NCBI GenBank assembly: GCA_021846145.1
Contig: JAJZCJ010000095.1
Span: 1-10,644 of the forward strand
Direction of reading: 5' to 3'
DNA length: 10,644 nt
Source of the DNA: Bacillota bacterium
GTDB taxonomy: Bacteria > Bacillota > Bacilli > Alicyclobacillales > SLC66
The position numbers and the translations under genes are program-made. Under the pieces are notes generated by a model. The model was not told the DNA's origin and ran no database searches. It worked only from the letters and a program-made list of their open reading frames with translations. This document shows positions 1-6,951 of this stretch, piece by piece (position 1 is the first letter of the stretch; each line of letters starts with the position of its first letter).

Positions 1-603
1 TCCGATCGCGGGGATAATCCCATGTATTTGGTCGATGTGGAAAAATTCCCTGGTTAGTTCCCAAAGAATGGTGTTTATGCCTCGAAACTCAGCACCTTGA
101 ATGGCCGCCATAATCCCTGCCCTTCCGATATCGTAACCACTTCCTTCATCGCTGATCATGCTACCATATCCACCTGCTCGAGCGATCTGTCCATGTTGGG
201 TTTCCCCTAAACAAACAGATCCTGTTCCTGCAATCAGGACTACACCCGATTCTCCGTGAGTGCCCGCTGTGAGTGCCGCCAACGCATCATTGGCGACTTC
301 GATTTCAGCATTTGGATAGATAGAGAACATTTTCTTTTTTAATTGCTCAATGTGGTCTTTTCGATAGAGGCCAGCTAAGCACACTGAAATTCCTCTCACT
401 TCTTCTGCTCCTGCATCAACAGCGACTAACGTGCTTCCTATTAATTGTTCTATGGTCTCCATGGCGGTATCCCATTTCACCGTGTTGGGATTGCTCGCCT
501 TACCTATTTTCGTTATCCCTACACGTTGCTGAAGATTCATTAGAAATACTTGAGTCTTTGAACCGCCACCGTCAACTCCTATGTACCAACTCGTGTGTTT
601 CAC
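1..603 (-). CDS. BadF/BadG-family amino-sugar kinase (GlcNAc/MurNAc kinase-like), 3' end outside window
   Basis: This is the first 201 codons of an ASKHA-fold kinase; the family is usually about 300-330 residues, so roughly a third is missing past the left edge. Visible motifs are the phosphate-binding DGGGSKT at residues 11-17, ND at 105-106 (the Asp is the expected catalytic base), AGTGS at 125-129, and the family block DEGSGYDIGRAG at 152-163. The family includes N-acetylglucosamine kinases and the Clostridium acetobutylicum MurK, which phosphorylates both GlcNAc and MurNAc. In this operon the likely product is GlcNAc-6-P and/or MurNAc-6-P, which suits an ABC importer that, unlike a PTS, delivers unphosphorylated sugar. 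The start is GTG at 603; a run of five G directly abuts it, which is too close for a normal Shine-Dalgarno. A TTG two codons upstream is the only other upstream choice, because the preceding gene's stop lies just before it. Starting at a later ATG would lose the phosphate loop. Family call sure, substrate not. Confidence 0.85.
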   Translation of the reverse strand, partial: MKHTSWYIGVDGGGSKTQVFLMNLQQRVGITKIGKASNPNTVKWDTAMETIEQLIGSTLVAVDAGAEEVRGISVCLAGLYRKDHIEQLKKKMFSIYPNAEIEVANDALAALTAGTHGESGVVLIAGTGSVCLGETQHGQIARAGGYGSMISDEGSGYDIGRAGIMAAIQGAEFRGINTILWELTREFFHIDQIHGIIPAIG

Positions 604-618
604 CCCCAAAAATAAGCA

Positions 619-1686
619 TTAAATGTTAACTAACGCTGCGCCAATTAAATTATGCACCCTTCCCCTTATATCCCTCATTATTCTCTTTTCTCTGCCGTAA
701 TGTACCTCGTTAGTAAGCAGGACAGTCCACAGTTTTGAATTCGGGTCCATCGTTAGACTAGTTCCCGTGAAACCAGTATGACCAATGGTCGTTTCCGGCC
801 AAAGGTCGCCAGCGTGGTCATAGGAATCCCCGCGATATGACCATCCGAGCCCGCGGCGACCACTTAAATGTGTAGTATGGCATTTCATGGCCACGTTTTT
901 AACCGCTTCAGACAGAACACTTTCTTTTGGTTGTAGCCACATCTGCACGTAAAGAATCAAATCTTCTAATGGCGCAAACAATCCGGCATGTCCAGAAACC
1001 CCACCCATTTTGTAGGCATTCTCATCATGTACTACCCCCACCCTCACTCCCGTTATCTGGAATTTCTCTGTCGCCGCTATTCGAGTCCACAGTTCTTCAG
1101 GTGGATTATACATGGTATCTTTCATACCAATTGGTTCAAAAATTTGTTCCCGTGCATAATCATCCAACGTTGTATCGGTAACAATTTGAACAATCTCCCC
1201 AAGTAAAATAAAACCAAGGTCACTATACACCACCTTTTTATTAGGAGCTATTTCTAATTTTTCGTGATTTACCATATTTATAATCTCTTCTCTCGAATGA
1301 CAGTACGTAAAATATTCACGATGAGAGGGTAGTCCCGAGGAGTGAGTGAGAAGATGTTGAATGGTCACCCCTGATTTGGATTTAATTGCAAACGCAGGGA
1401 TGAATTTGGCAACAGGATCATGTAACCTGATTTGTCCACGATCAATCAGCATGAGCATACTGGGTAACGTGGCAACGACTTTTGTAAGAGAAGCCAAATC
1501 AAATATGGTGTCTATTGTCATTGGACGAATCATTCCATCCATATTTTCAGCATGACCGTACGAGCTTTTATAAATCACCTCGTCGCCCAGGCCAATGGCT
1601 AAAGCGTATCCTGGCAAACGACCTTGATCAATTTCGTTCTGTAGTAAATCATCTATTCTTCGTAATCGTAATTTGTCTATTTTCAT
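619..1686 (-). CDS. Cytosolic serine hydrolase, class C beta-lactamase fold (family S12), AmiE/YbbE-like
   Basis: A 355-residue penicillin-recognising serine hydrolase. The three active-site motifs are all present: S66-L-T-K69 (nucleophile and base), Y154-S-D156, and H303-T-G305 in place of the beta-lactamase KTG. The block around residues 222-237 (DENAYKMGGVSGHAGLF) resembles B. subtilis AmiE/YbbE, the secreted amidase that cuts the lactyl-peptide bond of MurNAc-peptides in the murQ-murP-amiE-nagZ operon. Unlike that protein, this one shows no hydrophobic N-terminal segment, so it should be cytosolic. I chose ATG 1686 because GAGGAG sits 5 nt upstream; a TTG at 1698 would put that ribosome site inside the gene. 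It follows nagA by 26 nt and precedes the kinase by 15 nt, so it is an operon member. Family assignment is firm. Amidase activity is inferred from resemblance and context; an esterase or D-amino-acid peptidase remains possible. Confidence 0.85.
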   Translation of the reverse strand: MKIDKLRLRRIDDLLQNEIDQGRLPGYALAIGLGDEVIYKSSYGHAENMDGMIRPMTIDTIFDLASLTKVVATLPSMLMLIDRGQIRLHDPVAKFIPAFAIKSKSGVTIQHLLTHSSGLPSHREYFTYCHSREEIINMVNHEKLEIAPNKKVVYSDLGFILLGEIVQIVTDTTLDDYAREQIFEPIGMKDTMYNPPEELWTRIAATEKFQITGVRVGVVHDENAYKMGGVSGHAGLFAPLEDLILYVQMWLQPKESVLSEAVKNVAMKCHTTHLSGRRGLGWSYRGDSYDHAGDLWPETTIGHTGFTGTSLTMDPNSKLWTVLLTNEVHYGREKRIMRDIRGRVHNLIGAALVNI

Positions 1687-1712
1687 AGGTCTCCTCAATT
1701 CAAAGCATAGAG

Positions 1713-2840
1713 TTAGCGCATGTAGGCTAAATTCCCTCGAACAAAAGTATGTGAGACATTCCAGTCTTCATCGACCGAAATCATGTTTGCTGGTGTGCCT
1801 ATTTCTATTCGACCATATGGCAAACGCAACAGTCTAGACTGGTTAGCTGAGGTGACTGACACCACATCTTGTTTTTGGATGATTTGAGAGGAAATTAAAT
1901 TTTTTACTGCTTGATCTAAGGTAAGAACACTACCAGCAATGGTTCCGTCTAATAAACGAACAGTTCCATCGACGATAGAAATGATTTGATTGCCTAGTGT
2001 GTAATTTTCACCTTCCGGCATACAAGCCGCTCTGATGGCGTCCGTAATTAACATCACTCTATTAATTCCTTTAATCTGAATGGCCATTTTCATAACTGCT
2101 TCATGAACATGAACCTTATCGGCGATCAATTCTGCGTAAACATCCTCACTGTCAAGCACCGCCCCAACTAATCCAGGATCTCGGTGATGTAATCCTGTCA
2201 TCGCATTAAAAAGATGAGTGGCACTCTGAATCCCCAAAGCAAATGAATTTTTAGCTTGTTCGTAGGTGGCTGAAGAGTGCCCTGCAGACACAACGATTCC
2301 CATATTCCTCGATTTTTTAATGATGTCTTCTGCACCCGTTACATCAGGAGCTAGTGTTAGGTAGCGAATAGTCCCATTAGAAATCTCCATCCATTTAGTA
2401 AGTAACTCGACACTGGGTGCCAGTATATATTCTTTTGGTTGGGCACCCGCCTTATTGGCATGAATAAATGGACCTTCCAAATGAAAACCAATAATTTCCG
2501 CGCCATTGCGTTTTCTAAGAGGGTTAAAAGCACTGAGCGTTTTTTCGATATTTTCCACATTTTCCGTGATGGTAGTCAATAAAAGCGCAGTAGTACCATG
2601 TTGTGCGTGTGTCATCGCAATTTGCTCAAACGCTTCTTCAGAAGCGTCCATGGTATCCGCTCCTCCGCCACCATGGACATGGACATCGATATAACCCGGC
2701 AGTAAATTACCATTTGTTTCAATTAGATAACTGCCCGTTAAAACTTGATGACCATCCTCACGAATTTCTGTAATCAATCCCTCTTCAACGGTGATAAGTT
2801 TGATAACTCCATTTAAGTATCCCTTTATTGTCATTTTCAA
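1713..2840 (-). CDS. nagA: N-acetylglucosamine-6-phosphate deacetylase NagA
   Basis: Amidohydrolase-superfamily deacetylase that converts GlcNAc-6-P to GlcN-6-P plus acetate in the cytosol. The 375 residues are a normal full length. Metal and active-site residues are in place: H54-x-H56 in IDVHVHGGGG, E122 in HLEGPF, H188 in SAGHSS, H209 in THLFNAM, H244 in DKVHVH, and the catalytic D267 in LITDAIRA. The C-terminal sheet returns as expected (GRIEIGTPANM). Two starts are possible: TTG at 2840, 9 nt after GGGGTG, or ATG at 2834, 15 nt after it. The spacing favours TTG, so it is used here; the difference is two residues. The gene lies 22 nt after the SIS gene and 26 nt before the serine hydrolase. 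It works directly upstream of NagB in the pathway. The family call is very secure. Confidence 0.96.
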   Translation of the reverse strand: MKMTIKGYLNGVIKLITVEEGLITEIREDGHQVLTGSYLIETNGNLLPGYIDVHVHGGGGADTMDASEEAFEQIAMTHAQHGTTALLLTTITENVENIEKTLSAFNPLRKRNGAEIIGFHLEGPFIHANKAGAQPKEYILAPSVELLTKWMEISNGTIRYLTLAPDVTGAEDIIKKSRNMGIVVSAGHSSATYEQAKNSFALGIQSATHLFNAMTGLHHRDPGLVGAVLDSEDVYAELIADKVHVHEAVMKMAIQIKGINRVMLITDAIRAACMPEGENYTLGNQIISIVDGTVRLLDGTIAGSVLTLDQAVKNLISSQIIQKQDVVSVTSANQSRLLRLPYGRIEIGTPANMISVDEDWNVSHTFVRGNLAYMR

Positions 2841-2862
2841 TTTTAATCACACCCCAACCCAT

Positions 2863-3603
2863 TTAAATCCTTCCAGCATAAAGGTTCCGTAGTCCTGCGT
2901 TATGTTCATCCGCGCCATCAACATTTGCACTTATTAGAACAGGAACGTTATACCCTTGTGCGATTAAACGTTTTATAATTTCAGCCGTAAGGCTTTGTGC
3001 GATGACAGCCCCCGTTACCGAAGAAATTGAACACACTTTCGTATTTAGCGCATCATCCTCTAAAATGGCATCCCCAAAAGGGCCACAATTATCAATTACA
3101 TAATCAGCAAGTTCAAAAAGTCGTTTGCCGGATGGATGCCTAGATGAAACTTGCGTCGTATGTTCCATTGATGTCACAACAATTAACGGTATTTCCCTCT
3201 TTTTTAATAACAACGCCATTTCAACTAAAGCGCCGTTGCGGCCAGAATTGGAAACTAAAATAGCTGCATCATTGTCCCGAATATCATAGAGATCAAGAAG
3301 TTGATGAGCGATATTAGGATTTCTTTCGATCGTTGAATCATTGACGTCATCCACATTCTTGACACCTCTACGCAAGAAATCATCAAATGACATGGCATGC
3401 ATGGGCACAAGACCACCGGCTCTATTCGAAAGTTCCATCGCAAAAGCACGTGAATGTCCAGAACCAAATATATGGATCACCCCATTCGCTTGGATTTTTC
3501 TTGCCAACAAATCCGCAGTGCGTTTGATGGTATCCATTTGAGTTTGCATGACTTGCTTTAACGATAGTTCAACTTGCGCAAAAAAAGCCTCTGAACTTAC
3601 CAT
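2863..3603 (-). CDS. SIS-domain phosphosugar-binding protein, UPF0309/COG4821 type
   Basis: A 246-residue single SIS (sugar isomerase) domain protein. It has FGSGHSR at residues 46-52 and VSNSGRNG at 117-124, the two phosphate/sugar-binding loops of SIS folds. HNAG near the C-terminus (234-237) fits the UPF0309 group, as does the early stretch IHIFGSGHSRAFAMELSNRA. It is not a clear MurQ: the glycine-rich GAGTSGR-type loop of that etherase and its length of about 300 residues are absent. No signal peptide or membrane segment is seen, so it is cytosolic. The ATG start has GGGG 8 nt upstream. It sits between the DUF624 gene (21 nt) and nagA (22 nt). By context it should act on an amino-sugar 6-phosphate, perhaps MurNAc-6-P or an isomerisation feeding NagA/NagB. 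The reaction is unknown; only the fold and ligand class are supported. Confidence 0.85.
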   Translation of the reverse strand: MVSSEAFFAQVELSLKQVMQTQMDTIKRTADLLARKIQANGVIHIFGSGHSRAFAMELSNRAGGLVPMHAMSFDDFLRRGVKNVDDVNDSTIERNPNIAHQLLDLYDIRDNDAAILVSNSGRNGALVEMALLLKKREIPLIVVTSMEHTTQVSSRHPSGKRLFELADYVIDNCGPFGDAILEDDALNTKVCSISSVTGAVIAQSLTAEIIKRLIAQGYNVPVLISANVDGADEHNAGLRNLYAGRI

Positions 3604-3624
3604 TTTATCAACCCCATAATTTTT

Positions 3625-4197
3625 TTATGATTCCGTTTTTAGGATTAGCCAGCCGATTAGAGACCCATCTGTCAAAATGCCTACAACCGGAATTTTTGTG
3701 CTAGTGACAAGTACCCCTATGATCAAACATGCGATAATCAAGGTTTTTACCGAAGACTGGATGAAAGCTCTCCATGCAATGGAGAGGATAGTCCGGATAC
3801 GAAGCTTTTCAATCGATAGAGCAGCAATGGATTGAATGATGACTCCAGCGAGTAACACGTTAAAGAAAACAAGGAAACCGGTATAGAGAACCGCCAAAAA
3901 AGCATGCCTTGAGTGCACCATAATCTGAATATTAATCCATGATAGCGAACCAATCAGCAACATGGGAATGCCCAGCAATACACCGCTGACAGCTCGATCA
4001 ATCAGCGTACGAAAAAACTCCATCGCCACAGTAAGATACCCTTCGTCAATTCGTCTCATCGCCGCTGTGACAGCGATGGTGGCAGGAAGCCAAGTGATGA
4101 TGAAAAGGGAACTTAGGGTCCAAAGCAAACTAAGGAATATCCATACTGTCCCCAGTGTCCAACGATCAATAAAACGCTGTACCCACTTTCCTTCCAT
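3625..4197 (-). CDS. DUF624 (YesL-family) integral membrane protein
   Basis: A 190-residue hydrophobic protein with about four membrane stretches, near residues 16-40, 73-91, 99-127 and 150-186. The N-terminal pattern, a short amphipathic start, a long apolar helix ending in TWLPATIAVTAAMRR (35-49), and then a polar loop, matches DUF624/YesL proteins. These recur beside CUT1 sugar transporter genes in Bacilli, but their biochemical role is unknown. I start the gene at ATG 4197 because AGGGG lies 8 nt upstream. A TTG at 4257 would add 20 apolar residues but has no ribosome site and does not look like the family N-terminus. The gap to nagB is 81 nt with this start. Its position inside the operon suggests an accessory role to uptake, perhaps in assembly or regulation of the importer. 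That is inference only. Confidence 0.8.
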   Translation of the reverse strand: MEGKWVQRFIDRWTLGTVWIFLSLLWTLSSLFIITWLPATIAVTAAMRRIDEGYLTVAMEFFRTLIDRAVSGVLLGIPMLLIGSLSWINIQIMVHSRHAFLAVLYTGFLVFFNVLLAGVIIQSIAALSIEKLRIRTILSIAWRAFIQSSVKTLIIACLIIGVLVTSTKIPVVGILTDGSLIGWLILKTES

Positions 4198-4278
4198 ACA
4201 AATAACCCCTATTATCGATGAAATAAAAACGCATCCTAGTGGAAATCCACAAAACAAGCGAAAAACGAGACTACAAAC

Positions 4279-5064
4279 TCACATTTCCTTTTTTGTTTTC
4301 AATCTTTTAATTACAGAAAAAATACTATTTTCTAATATATTACTTGCGCTGTCTCTATCAAGAACAATGATCACATCTTGATGAAGTTGCACTATACTTG
4401 CAGGTATACTTGTGCTAACGTTCCCAGTTACCACCTGCTCAATGATCGTTGATTTTTCCTTGCCAAACGCCATTAGAATTATTCGCTTTGCCTGCAAAAT
4501 TGATTGAATACCCATGGTAATCGCCCGACTTGGCACTTGTTCAATACTATCAAAAAATCGCGCATTGCTTTTGATTGTTTCCTGCTGAAGATCGACAACA
4601 TGAGTCCGTGCTAACAAAATATCTGAAGGCTCATTAAAACCGATATGTCCGTTCATTCCGATGCCCAATATCTGAATATCAATGGGGTAATTATTCAAAA
4701 TGTCATCATATCTCTTACACTCATCTAAGAGATTAGATGCAACCCCATCAGGAATAACAGTTCTATCAGGTGACAAATTGGTTTTAGAAAATAAGTATTT
4801 ATCCATAAAATGACGATAACTCTGCGGATGATCGGCACCCAATCCCACATACTCATCCAAATTAATCGTAACCACATGAGACAAATCAAGCCCACATTCA
4901 TACAATCTTACCAGAGCCTTATAAAAGGGAATAGGGGTTTCCCCAGTCGCTAACCCTAAAACTGGCGCTTGGTTACCTACAATTACTGACTCCGCTAGGG
5001 CAGCTACATAAATACCTGCATCACTAGGGGTATCAAAAATGCGGATAGCAATTGACATATCCAT
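4279..5064 (-). CDS. nagB: Glucosamine-6-phosphate deaminase NagB
   Basis: Cytosolic aldose-ketose isomerase/deaminase that turns GlcN-6-P into fructose-6-P and ammonia, the step after NagA and the entry to glycolysis. The 261 residues are close to the family norm. Key motifs are LGLATGETP (37-44), NLDEYVGL with D70, and GIGMNGHIGFNEPS (134-147) with H140 and E145, matching the E. coli active-site histidine and glutamate. The residue equivalent to E. coli Asp141 is Asn138; I believe this substitution is common in Gram-positive short-form NagB, so it is not a sign of inactivity. The ATG at 5064 has AGGA 6 nt upstream; a second ATG two codons later is less well spaced. The C-terminus is lysine-rich (KRLKTKKEM). 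The gene begins 32 nt after the second permease. Very secure call. Confidence 0.96.
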   Translation of the reverse strand: MDMSIAIRIFDTPSDAGIYVAALAESVIVGNQAPVLGLATGETPIPFYKALVRLYECGLDLSHVVTINLDEYVGLGADHPQSYRHFMDKYLFSKTNLSPDRTVIPDGVASNLLDECKRYDDILNNYPIDIQILGIGMNGHIGFNEPSDILLARTHVVDLQQETIKSNARFFDSIEQVPSRAITMGIQSILQAKRIILMAFGKEKSTIIEQVVTGNVSTSIPASIVQLHQDVIIVLDRDSASNILENSIFSVIKRLKTKKEM

Positions 5065-5096
5065 TCCACATCCTACATCACTCTCATTTTGATCAG

Positions 5097-5939
5097 TTAA
5101 GATTTCAGTGAACCTGCAACAGCTCCAGCTATTAAGTACCTCTGTAGAAAAATGAATGCAATAATTAAGGGCGCTGCAACAATAAATACTCCTGCAGCTA
5201 GTAGTGTCCAGTCACTTTGGTTACTTCCATAAAATGTATATAATCCTCGGGTTAACGGATACAACGAATTTGAAGCTAGGAAGACGACTGGACCTATTAA
5301 ATCATTCCAAACATTGATGGCCACGTAAATGCCTACCGTGGCAAGTGCCGGTCTAATTAGTGGTATCAAAATTCTCCATATATAATGAAAATATCCACAA
5401 CCATCAAGCGCGGCACTCTCGTCCAATTCTATTGGGATCGTGCGAAAATAACCAACAAGAATGAAAAAACCAAATGTCAAGCCGTACTGTAAATGCAATA
5501 TGATATATCCAAGTCGGTTATTGTACAGTCCTAGCCAACGCGATTCGATAAACAGAGGGACAAGCCCAACGGGCAAAAACATACCAGCTAAAAACAACAA
5601 ATAGATGAACTGTGACCCACGCACATATCGCCTCGAGATAGGAAATGCAAGCAAGGCAGCAAATAGCAAGGACAATGCTGTTGAAAAAAACGTATAAAGT
5701 ATCGAATTGAAAAAGTAGGTCCCCATCGTGGCCTGATTCCATGCATCAACAAAATTACTCCACCTGATAGGGTGAGGAAAGGCTACTGGATTGTTTAGAA
5801 ATTGGGCAGGCGTTTGCAACGCGACAGACAATAAGTAGGCAAGAGGACTAAGATATAATAATAATGCCACCACTCCCGCAATCAAGAAAGCTACCCAAGG
5901 CCTTTTGCGGTGCAGCATCAATACGCTTACTCTATTCAC
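5097..5939 (-). CDS. ABC sugar importer permease, CUT1 family, MalG/AraQ type
   Basis: A 280-residue inner permease with a long apolar N-terminal helix (about residues 15-40) and five more membrane segments. The cytoplasmic EAA coupling loop reads ESAALDGCGYFHYIWRI (174-190), with the conserved Asp-Gly at 179-180, where the ATPase docks. The C-terminal LQRYLIAGAVAGSLKS (265-280) is the classic MalG-type end. It pairs with the upstream MalF-type permease to form the channel for the sugar carried by the binding protein. The GTG start overlaps the previous stop as GTGA, with GAGGAGG 7 nt upstream, so the two permeases are translationally coupled, which keeps subunits equimolar. No ATPase gene is present in the window; a shared MsmX-type ATPase encoded elsewhere is the usual solution. 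Substrate is not readable from the protein; context says an amino sugar. Confidence 0.93.
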   Translation of the reverse strand: MNRVSVLMLHRKRPWVAFLIAGVVALLLYLSPLAYLLSVALQTPAQFLNNPVAFPHPIRWSNFVDAWNQATMGTYFFNSILYTFFSTALSLLFAALLAFPISRRYVRGSQFIYLLFLAGMFLPVGLVPLFIESRWLGLYNNRLGYIILHLQYGLTFGFFILVGYFRTIPIELDESAALDGCGYFHYIWRILIPLIRPALATVGIYVAINVWNDLIGPVVFLASNSLYPLTRGLYTFYGSNQSDWTLLAAGVFIVAAPLIIAFIFLQRYLIAGAVAGSLKS

Positions 5940-6826
5940 CCCAATGCCTCCTCACGCTTGCGAAGTATTTTTTGCAAGATTAGTGCTACGATTAAAGTGA
6001 TTATAAATTCCACCATATTAATCGCTGCGGCAAGCCCCAAATTGCTTGAGCCCTGAAATGCAGTATTGAACATGTACATTCCCAATGTGTTAGTATGATA
6101 GAGTCCATCCGTCAAGACATAAATGAGATCATAGGTATTGAGAGAACCCACCGCTGCCAAAAGAACATTGACAGTCGTGCTGGGAGCAATCATCGGGAAA
6201 GTGACATTGCGAAACATCCGCCACCCGTTAGCCCCATCAATTTTTGCAGCCTCATATAATTCTTCTGGCACTGTGTTCATGCCTGCCAAATAGACGATGG
6301 TAGTAAATCCGAGATTGGCCCAAATCTGAACAAAAATCACGAGTGGCATGGCCAGACTGTTAGAACCGAAAAACGCAGAATTGCCTCCCCAAAGTGAAAG
6401 AAAATTGGCGGCAGGACCGCCTGAAGGATTAAATATAAGCGCCCATGTCAACCCAATGACGGTCACTCCAAGTGAAGCAGGCATAAAAACAAGCGAACGA
6501 AACAGCGCACGTCCAGGATATTTTTTGGTAAACAGGTGTGCAAGTCCGAGTGCGAAAATATTTTGCAGCAGCGTCACACTAATCGCGAATACCAGTGTGT
6601 CTCGCACAGAGCCTACCAATCCCGTCAAATCAAGCACAAATGCCTGCACATAGTTTGTCAATCCAATGAACTGCACAGAGATGCCCGGAATCCCTGAATA
6701 ATTTGTTAATGATATCACTGCAGTCGCGACAGATGGCACAACACCAAATAAAAAATAGACTAGCAACCCAGGCAACATTCCGGTATACATCTGCAAACGA
6801 TCCCGACTGCGGTACATTGATGACAC
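5936..6826 (-). CDS. ABC sugar importer permease, CUT1 family, MalF/UgpA type
   Basis: A 296-residue permease, first of the pair. It has a basic cytosolic N-terminus (YRSRDR), then an apolar helix from about residue 16, and six membrane segments in total. The EAA loop is EAAKIDGANGWRMFRNV (192-208) with D197-G198, followed by the conserved FPMIAPS. The C-terminus ends in a positively charged tail (KILRKREEALG). The GTG start at 6826 is chosen because AGGGGGG lies 6 nt upstream; the ATG three codons later would be too far from it. The start is 125 nt after the binding-protein stop, a gap that holds a strong hairpin and U-tract, so expression is probably lower than that of the binding protein. 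It overlaps the next permease by 4 nt. Family call secure; substrate inferred from the operon. Confidence 0.93.
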   Translation of the reverse strand: MSSMYRSRDRLQMYTGMLPGLLVYFLFGVVPSVATAVISLTNYSGIPGISVQFIGLTNYVQAFVLDLTGLVGSVRDTLVFAISVTLLQNIFALGLAHLFTKKYPGRALFRSLVFMPASLGVTVIGLTWALIFNPSGGPAANFLSLWGGNSAFFGSNSLAMPLVIFVQIWANLGFTTIVYLAGMNTVPEELYEAAKIDGANGWRMFRNVTFPMIAPSTTVNVLLAAVGSLNTYDLIYVLTDGLYHTNTLGMYMFNTAFQGSSNLGLAAAINMVEFIITLIVALILQKILRKREEALG

Positions 6827-6872
6827 TATTGTCCCCCCTCACACTATTAACAATGTCAAAACGACTACAAAC

Positions 6873-6938
6873 AAAAAAATAGGGTGTAGCGAGTTTACCT
6901 GACAGGCGCTCGTCAAGCGAGAAAACTTACACACACCC
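6873..6938 (-). terminator. Hairpin plus U-tract between binding-protein and permease genes (partial terminator or mRNA stabiliser)
   Basis: Read on the minus strand, a 16-nt arm (6938-6923, starting GGGTGTG) pairs with a 15-nt arm (6896-6882, ending ACACCC), with one bulge, one mismatch and two wobbles. The 26-nt loop can itself fold (CGCT/AGCG and CCTG/CAGG). The stem is followed, after TA, by seven T (6879-6873). It begins 14 nt after the binding-protein stop codon. This is the form of an intrinsic terminator inside the operon. In many sugar importers such an element gives high binding-protein and low permease output. Whether it stops transcription or protects the upstream mRNA end cannot be told from sequence. 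Confidence 0.7.
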
Positions 6939-6951
6939 CTGCAATTCGATG

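Noticed and set aside
4198..4257. TTG start adding 20 residues to the DUF624 protein
   Set aside because: No ribosome site upstream; the ATG at 4197 has AGGGG at 8 nt and gives a family-like N-terminus.
3962..4381. 139-residue open frame on the plus strand
   Set aside because: Antisense to the DUF624 gene and the end of nagB, both of which are well supported; composition looks like a reverse-strand shadow.
6348..6653. 101-residue open frame on the plus strand
   Set aside because: Fully antisense to the MalF-type permease, whose motifs are intact; no ribosome site.
6827..6862. TTGACA before the first permease as an internal promoter
   Set aside because: No acceptable -10 at 16-18 nt; the expected place is occupied by the G-rich ribosome site.
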